In this document: in pieces, positions 6,187 through 9,474 of the stretch
Layout: each line of letters starts with the position of its first letter
Position numbering within the stretch: position 1 is the first letter of the stretch
Assembly (NCBI GenBank): GCA_051306415.1
Contig: JBPPNE010000160.1
Span: forward strand, 1 to 9,474
DNA from: CBDDRG01 sp051306415
Lineage (GTDB): Bacteria > Pseudomonadota > Gammaproteobacteria > Pseudomonadales > Porticoccaceae
Length of the DNA stretch: 9,474 nt
Direction: 5' to 3'
Notes under the pieces: model-generated
Databases searched by the model: none
What the model saw: the letters and a program-made list of their open reading frames with translations, nothing else
What the model was told of the DNA's origin: nothing
Position numbers and translations under genes: made by a program

Positions 6187-8118
6187 ATGGCGAATGACAA
6201 TAAAGTCGCTGGGGGCGACTACATGGCAGCATATCAGGCTGCCCGCGATGATCCCGCCGGATTTTGGGGCCGCGCCGCCGACCTGGTGGCTTGGTATGAG
6301 AAGCCACAGCGGATGCTCGACGACGACAAGCCGCCGTTTTCCCGCTGGTTTGTGGATGGTGTCACCAATGCCTGCTTCAATGCGCTGGATCGGCATGTGC
6401 AGGGCGGCCGTGGTGACCAGTTGGCGTTGATCTACGATAGCCCGGTCAGCGGCGCAAAGCAGACATTCAGCTACCGCGAACTGTGCGACCGCGTGGCGAG
6501 ATTCGCCGGCGCGCTGGCTGGGCAGGGTGTCGCCAAGGGCGACCGTGTCATCGTCTACATGCCGATGGTGCCGGAGGCCGCCATCGCGATGCTCGCCTGC
6601 GCGCGCATCGGCGCGATTCACTCGGTGGTGTTCGGCGGTTTTGCCGCTCACGAACTCGCTGTGCGCATTGATGATGTTGAGGCCAAGCTGGTGGTCTGTG
6701 CGTCCTGTGGTATCGAGCCCGGGCGTCTGGTGCCCTACAAGCCGCTCCTCGACGAAGCGATCAGACTGGCCAAGCACAAACCGCAAACCTGCATTGTGCT
6801 CCAGCGCGAGCAGTTGACCGCGGCAATGACCGCGGGCCGCGATCTCGACTGGCGCGAACTGGAAAGTAGCAGCGCGCCGGTGGATTGCGTGCCGATGCAG
6901 GCGACCGATCCGCTCTATGTGCTGTACACCTCGGGCACCACCGGGCAACCGAAGGGCGTGGTGCGTGATACCGGCGGCAGCATCGTGGCCTTGCAATGGA
7001 GCATGAAGTACGTCTATGGCGTTGAGCCGGGGGACGTGTTCTGGGCGGCGTCGGACGTCGGTTGGGTGGTCGGGCACTCCTATATCGTTTACGGGCCATT
7101 GTTCAACGGCAGCACGTCGATTCTGTACGAGGGCAAGCCGGTGGGAACGCCTGACCCGGGCGCGTATTGGCGAGTTATCGCCGAGTACGGCGTGAAGGTG
7201 TTTTTTACCGCGCCAACCGCGTTTCGCGCGATCAAGAAGGAAGACCCGCAGGGCGAATACCTGAAAAAATACGACCTGTCACGGTTTGAAACCCTGTTTC
7301 TCGCCGGCGAGCGCTGTGATCCGGACACCCTGCGCTGGGCCATGGACAAGCTCAAGATACCGGTCATCGACCACTGGTGGCAGACCGAACTTGGCTGGCC
7401 GGCGTGTGCGAACTGCCGCGGCATCGAGCTGCTGCCTGTTGTTCCGGGGTCGCCGACCAAGCCGGTACCGGGCTTCGATATCGTCGCTCTCGATGAGCAC
7501 GGCCGGCCACTCGTGGCGGGCACTATCGGCGCACTGGCGATCAAGCTACCGCTGCCGCCGGGTACTTTCACGACGCTGTGGCGCAACAATGACCGCTTTG
7601 TGTCATCGTACTTCAAGACTTTTCCCGGTTATTACGAGACCGGAGATGCCGGTTTTATCGATGGCGAAGGCTACGTTTTCGTGATGGCGCGCACCGATGA
7701 CGTCATCAATGTCGCCGGCCACCGGTTGTCCACCGGCGCCATGGAGGAGGTGCTCGCCTCACACCCGGATGTCGCGGAGTGCGCCGTGATTGGCGTTGCC
7801 GATTCGCTCAAGGGCCAGTTACCGCTGGGCATGCTGGTGCTCAACAATGGCGTCACGCGCGCGGACACCGACATCTGCGGCGAGGCGGTTCAGTTGGTGC
7901 GGAAAATGATCGGTCCGGTTGCCGCGTTCAAGCTGTGCATCGTGGTCAAGCGGTTGCCGAAGACCCGGTCGGGGAAAGTCCTGCGCGCCACCATGCGCAA
8001 GATCGCCGATGGCGAGGACTGGTCGATGCCGGCCACGATTGACGATCCGGATGTACTGGCAGAAATTGGTGCATCCCTGGCAGAGGTGGGCTATCCAGCG
8101 CCCCGCGGGAAAGGCTGA
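6187..8118 (+). CDS. prpE: Propionyl-CoA synthetase-type acyl-CoA synthetase (AMP-forming)
   Basis: ANL-superfamily enzyme that activates a short-chain acid, probably propionate, to its CoA thioester through an acyl-adenylate. Numbered from ATG 6187 (643 residues): an ACS-type N-terminus (YQAARDDPAGFWGRAADLV); CGIEPGRLVPYKPLLDEA, typical of PrpE; P-loop YTSGTTGQPKGVV (247-259); WAASDVGWVVGHSYI; VIDHWWQTE (393-401); YYETGDAGF (482-490); RTDDVINVAGHRLSTG (502-517); and the acylation-site lysine K597 in KTRSGKVLR. Residue 402, after the motif-A5 glutamate, is leucine where Thr or Ser is usual. The frame opens from a GTG at 6124, but ATG 6187 has GGGGGA 8 bases upstream and fits the family. Propionate is inferred from resemblance to PrpE/ACSS3; no methylcitrate-cycle genes are in the window, so another short acid is possible. 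A strong hairpin follows 43 bases after the stop. Confidence 0.85.
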   Translation: MANDNKVAGGDYMAAYQAARDDPAGFWGRAADLVAWYEKPQRMLDDDKPPFSRWFVDGVTNACFNALDRHVQGGRGDQLALIYDSPVSGAKQTFSYRELCDRVARFAGALAGQGVAKGDRVIVYMPMVPEAAIAMLACARIGAIHSVVFGGFAAHELAVRIDDVEAKLVVCASCGIEPGRLVPYKPLLDEAIRLAKHKPQTCIVLQREQLTAAMTAGRDLDWRELESSSAPVDCVPMQATDPLYVLYTSGTTGQPKGVVRDTGGSIVALQWSMKYVYGVEPGDVFWAASDVGWVVGHSYIVYGPLFNGSTSILYEGKPVGTPDPGAYWRVIAEYGVKVFFTAPTAFRAIKKEDPQGEYLKKYDLSRFETLFLAGERCDPDTLRWAMDKLKIPVIDHWWQTELGWPACANCRGIELLPVVPGSPTKPVPGFDIVALDEHGRPLVAGTIGALAIKLPLPPGTFTTLWRNNDRFVSSYFKTFPGYYETGDAGFIDGEGYVFVMARTDDVINVAGHRLSTGAMEEVLASHPDVAECAVIGVADSLKGQLPLGMLVLNNGVTRADTDICGEAVQLVRKMIGPVAAFKLCIVVKRLPKTRSGKVLRATMRKIADGEDWSMPATIDDPDVLAEIGASLAEVGYPAPRGKG

Positions 8119-8161
8119 ACCGATTGATCCCACTACGTCGGCGGCGATGGCGGCTGATTTG

Positions 8162-8195
8162 GCGTCCTTCTGGTGCATCCGCACCAGAAGGACGC
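8162..8195 (+). terminator. 15-bp perfect hairpin after prpE, possible terminator
   Basis: GCGTCCTTCTGGTGC (8162-8176) and its exact complement GCACCAGAAGGACGC (8181-8195) enclose the loop ATCC. It lies 43 bases after the prpE stop, where a terminator is expected. No T-tract follows on either strand, so it is not a canonical rho-independent terminator. It may block 3' exonucleases, work with Rho, or be a remnant repeat element. The stem itself is certain; the role is inferred. Confidence 0.6.
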
Positions 8196-8238
8196 GATTA
8201 CGACGCTGATTCGCGCCCGCTTTTGGGCCGATGTGACC

Positions 8239-8244
8239 TATAAT
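8239..8244 (+). promoter_or_regulatory. Perfect TATAAT box upstream of the GltD-like gene
   Basis: TATAAT lies in an AT-rich patch about 105 bases before the TTG start. No good -35 hexamer is found at 16-18 bases upstream (that area is GC-rich), and there is no TGn extension. If used, it would need an activator and would start RNA near 8251, just before the 8260-8279 hairpin. Confidence 0.45.
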
Positions 8245-8259
8245 TATTTACAGCATGAG

Positions 8260-8279
8260 CGCCTTTAGGTATAAAGGCG
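8260..8279 (+). promoter_or_regulatory. 8-bp perfect hairpin or dyad at the expected 5' end of the mRNA
   Basis: CGCCTTTA (8260-8267) and TAAAGGCG (8272-8279) flank the loop GGTA. It begins 15 bases after the TATAAT box. As RNA it would be a 5'-terminal stem-loop, which can stabilise mRNA. As DNA it is a symmetric operator-sized site well placed for a repressor. Neither role is proven. Confidence 0.5.
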
Positions 8280-8337
8280 AGCCATCTTTCTACCGATAAG
8301 TAACATACAAGAATCCCATAAATCCTCGACAGCCTCC

Positions 8338-8342
8338 GGAGG
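8338..8342 (+). promoter_or_regulatory. Ribosome binding site that decides a TTG start
   Basis: GGAGG lies 7 bases before TTG 8350, ideal spacing. A second in-frame TTG at 8344 is only one base away and is excluded. There is no in-frame ATG nearby. The site sits in the palindrome CCTCCGGAGG (8333-8342), nested between CCTC (8324-8327) and GAGG (8346-8349), so it could be partly masked in the RNA. Confidence 0.75.
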
Positions 8343-8349
8343 TTTGAGG

Positions 8350-9474
8350 TTGAAACCGACCAACACTAAAGATCCCGAATTTTTTCACCAAGTTGTCGAC
8401 TGCCAGTACGCCTGCCCGGCGCATACGCCGGTGCCGGAGTACATCCGCCTGATTGCCGCGGGTAGATACGCCGATGCCTACATGGTCAACTGGGAATCCA
8501 ATGTATTTCCTGGAATCCTCGGCCGCACCTGTGATCGTCCCTGTGAGCCGGCCTGCCGGCGCGGCCGGCTGGAGCAGGAGCCGGTGGCGATTTGCCGGCT
8601 CAAGCGCGTAGCCGCCGACAACAAGGGCGATATCAGCAAGCGCATGCCGGCCAAAGCGGCCAAGAAGAACGGCAAGAAGGTCGCTCTGGTGGGTGCCGGG
8701 CCGGCGTCGCTAACCGTGGCGCGCGATCTCGCCCCGTTAGGGTACGAATTGCACCTGTTCGATGCCTTGAGTGCTGGCGGCGGTTTCATGCGCAGCCAGA
8801 TCCCTTCATTTCGGTTGCCGGAACAAGTGCTCAATGACGAGGTGGGTTATATCCTCGACATGGGGGTGACCAGCTTCTTCAACACCTATATCGACAGTCT
8901 CAAAGATCTGCTGGGCAAAGGCTACGACGCCGTATTCGTCGGCTCCGGCGCCCCTCGCGGTCGCGATCTTGAGCAGTTGCCGGGTCGACAGGCGGCGCAG
9001 GAGTTTGTTCACATCGGCATTGATTGGCTCGGTAGCGTCGCCTTTGGCCATGTCGGCAAGATTGGCAAACGAGTCATCGTGCTCGGTGGCGGCAACACGG
9101 CGATGGACTGCTGCCGGACTGCCCGCCGCCTCGGCGGTGAAGACGTCAAGGTGATCGTGCGCAGCCCCTTCGCTGACATGAAGGCGTCGCCGTGGGAGAA
9201 AGAGGATGCCATTGCCGAGGACATTCCCATTGTCGACAACCATGCGCCACTGGAGTTTGTGGTCGAGGACGGCAAGCTGGTGGGCATGAAGTTCGACAGG
9301 ATGCGGGCCGAATACGATGGCTCTGGTCGTCGCACGCTGGTTTCCACTGGGGAAGAGCCGGTGTTCTATCCCTGTGACGAAGTGCTGATGGCAATCGGTC
9401 AGGAAAATGCGTTTCCCTGGATCGAGCGGGATATCGACATTCACTTCGATAAATGGGGGATGCCGGAAGTCAAT
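8350..9474 (+). CDS. GltD-like FAD/NAD(P) oxidoreductase with N-terminal Fe-S domain; C-terminal end missing
   Basis: Member of the glutamate-synthase small-subunit (GltD) group, flavoproteins that move electrons between NAD(P)H and a partner through FAD and Fe-S clusters. 375 codons are visible with no stop. The N-terminal cysteine domain has C18-x3-C22-P (DCQYACPAHTPVPEYIRL), then C61-x3-C65-x3-C69 and C82 (GRTCDRPCEPACRRG). FAD-binding motif GAGPAS is at 115-120, where GxGPAG is more usual. NAD(P)-binding motif GGGNTAMDCC is at 246-255, and AIGQENAFPWIERD lies near the visible end. It is shorter at the N-terminus than E. coli GltD and lacks that protein's first C-x2-C pair. No gltB is adjacent in the window. 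It may be a partner subunit, for example of a 2-oxoacid oxidoreductase (compare KorC of Azoarcus evansii), rather than true GltD. Start TTG 8350 is set by GGAGG. Confidence 0.85.
   Translation, partial: MKPTNTKDPEFFHQVVDCQYACPAHTPVPEYIRLIAAGRYADAYMVNWESNVFPGILGRTCDRPCEPACRRGRLEQEPVAICRLKRVAADNKGDISKRMPAKAAKKNGKKVALVGAGPASLTVARDLAPLGYELHLFDALSAGGGFMRSQIPSFRLPEQVLNDEVGYILDMGVTSFFNTYIDSLKDLLGKGYDAVFVGSGAPRGRDLEQLPGRQAAQEFVHIGIDWLGSVAFGHVGKIGKRVIVLGGGNTAMDCCRTARRLGGEDVKVIVRSPFADMKASPWEKEDAIAEDIPIVDNHAPLEFVVEDGKLVGMKFDRMRAEYDGSGRRTLVSTGEEPVFYPCDEVLMAIGQENAFPWIERDIDIHFDKWGMPEVN

Noticed and set aside
5815..7077. 420-codon open frame on the minus strand across the permease start, intergenic region and prpE
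   Set aside because: It is antisense to prpE and out of frame with the permease, both strongly identified. The product is His/Arg-rich with no domain, and it would span the divergent promoter region.
8806..9444. 212-codon minus-strand open frame opposite the GltD-like gene
   Set aside because: Antisense to a frame with clear FAD, NAD(P) and Fe-S motifs. Its composition is that of a shadow frame.

Overview
This looks like ordinary chromosomal DNA from a gammaproteobacterium. The DNA is GC-rich by eye. GcvP is the single-chain (unsplit) type, GreB has the proteobacterial form, and a bacterial SUI1-family YciH is present. The finer taxon cannot be fixed from the window. I see no mobile element, CRISPR array, tRNA or rRNA.

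Left part (1-6056), all on the minus strand and read right to left: an APC-family amino-acid permease (4854-6056), a quinone-oxidoreductase-like MDR enzyme (3829-4851), the SUI1-family factor YciH (3497-3829), the transcript-cleavage factor GreB (2874-3374) and glycine dehydrogenase GcvP (1-2666; its C-terminal end lies beyond the left edge). The first three are packed end to end, with a 2-base gap and then a one-base TGATG overlap, so they form a probable operon. greB and gcvP follow after gaps of 122 and 207 bases and probably also have promoters of their own.

Right part (6057-9474), on the plus strand: a propionyl-CoA synthetase-type enzyme (PrpE, 6187-8118) divergent from the permease, then a strong 15-bp hairpin, a leader with a perfect TATAAT box and a second 8-bp hairpin, and a GltD-like FAD/NAD(P)/Fe-S oxidoreductase (from 8350, running off the right edge) that starts with TTG behind a perfect GGAGG.

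The metabolic genes deal with glycine cleavage, amino-acid uptake, short-chain acyl activation and flavin electron transfer. greB and yciH are housekeeping expression factors. No dedicated new multi-gene system is visible. The most interesting leads are the GltD-like flavoprotein, which may be the electron-transfer subunit of a larger complex encoded beyond the right edge, and the structured leader in front of it. Smaller oddities are a duplicated stop region in greB, repeats upstream of greB, and a leucine next to the conserved motif-A5 glutamate of PrpE. Two long open frames (465-2012 plus, 5815-7077 minus) are antisense shadows of gcvP and prpE.
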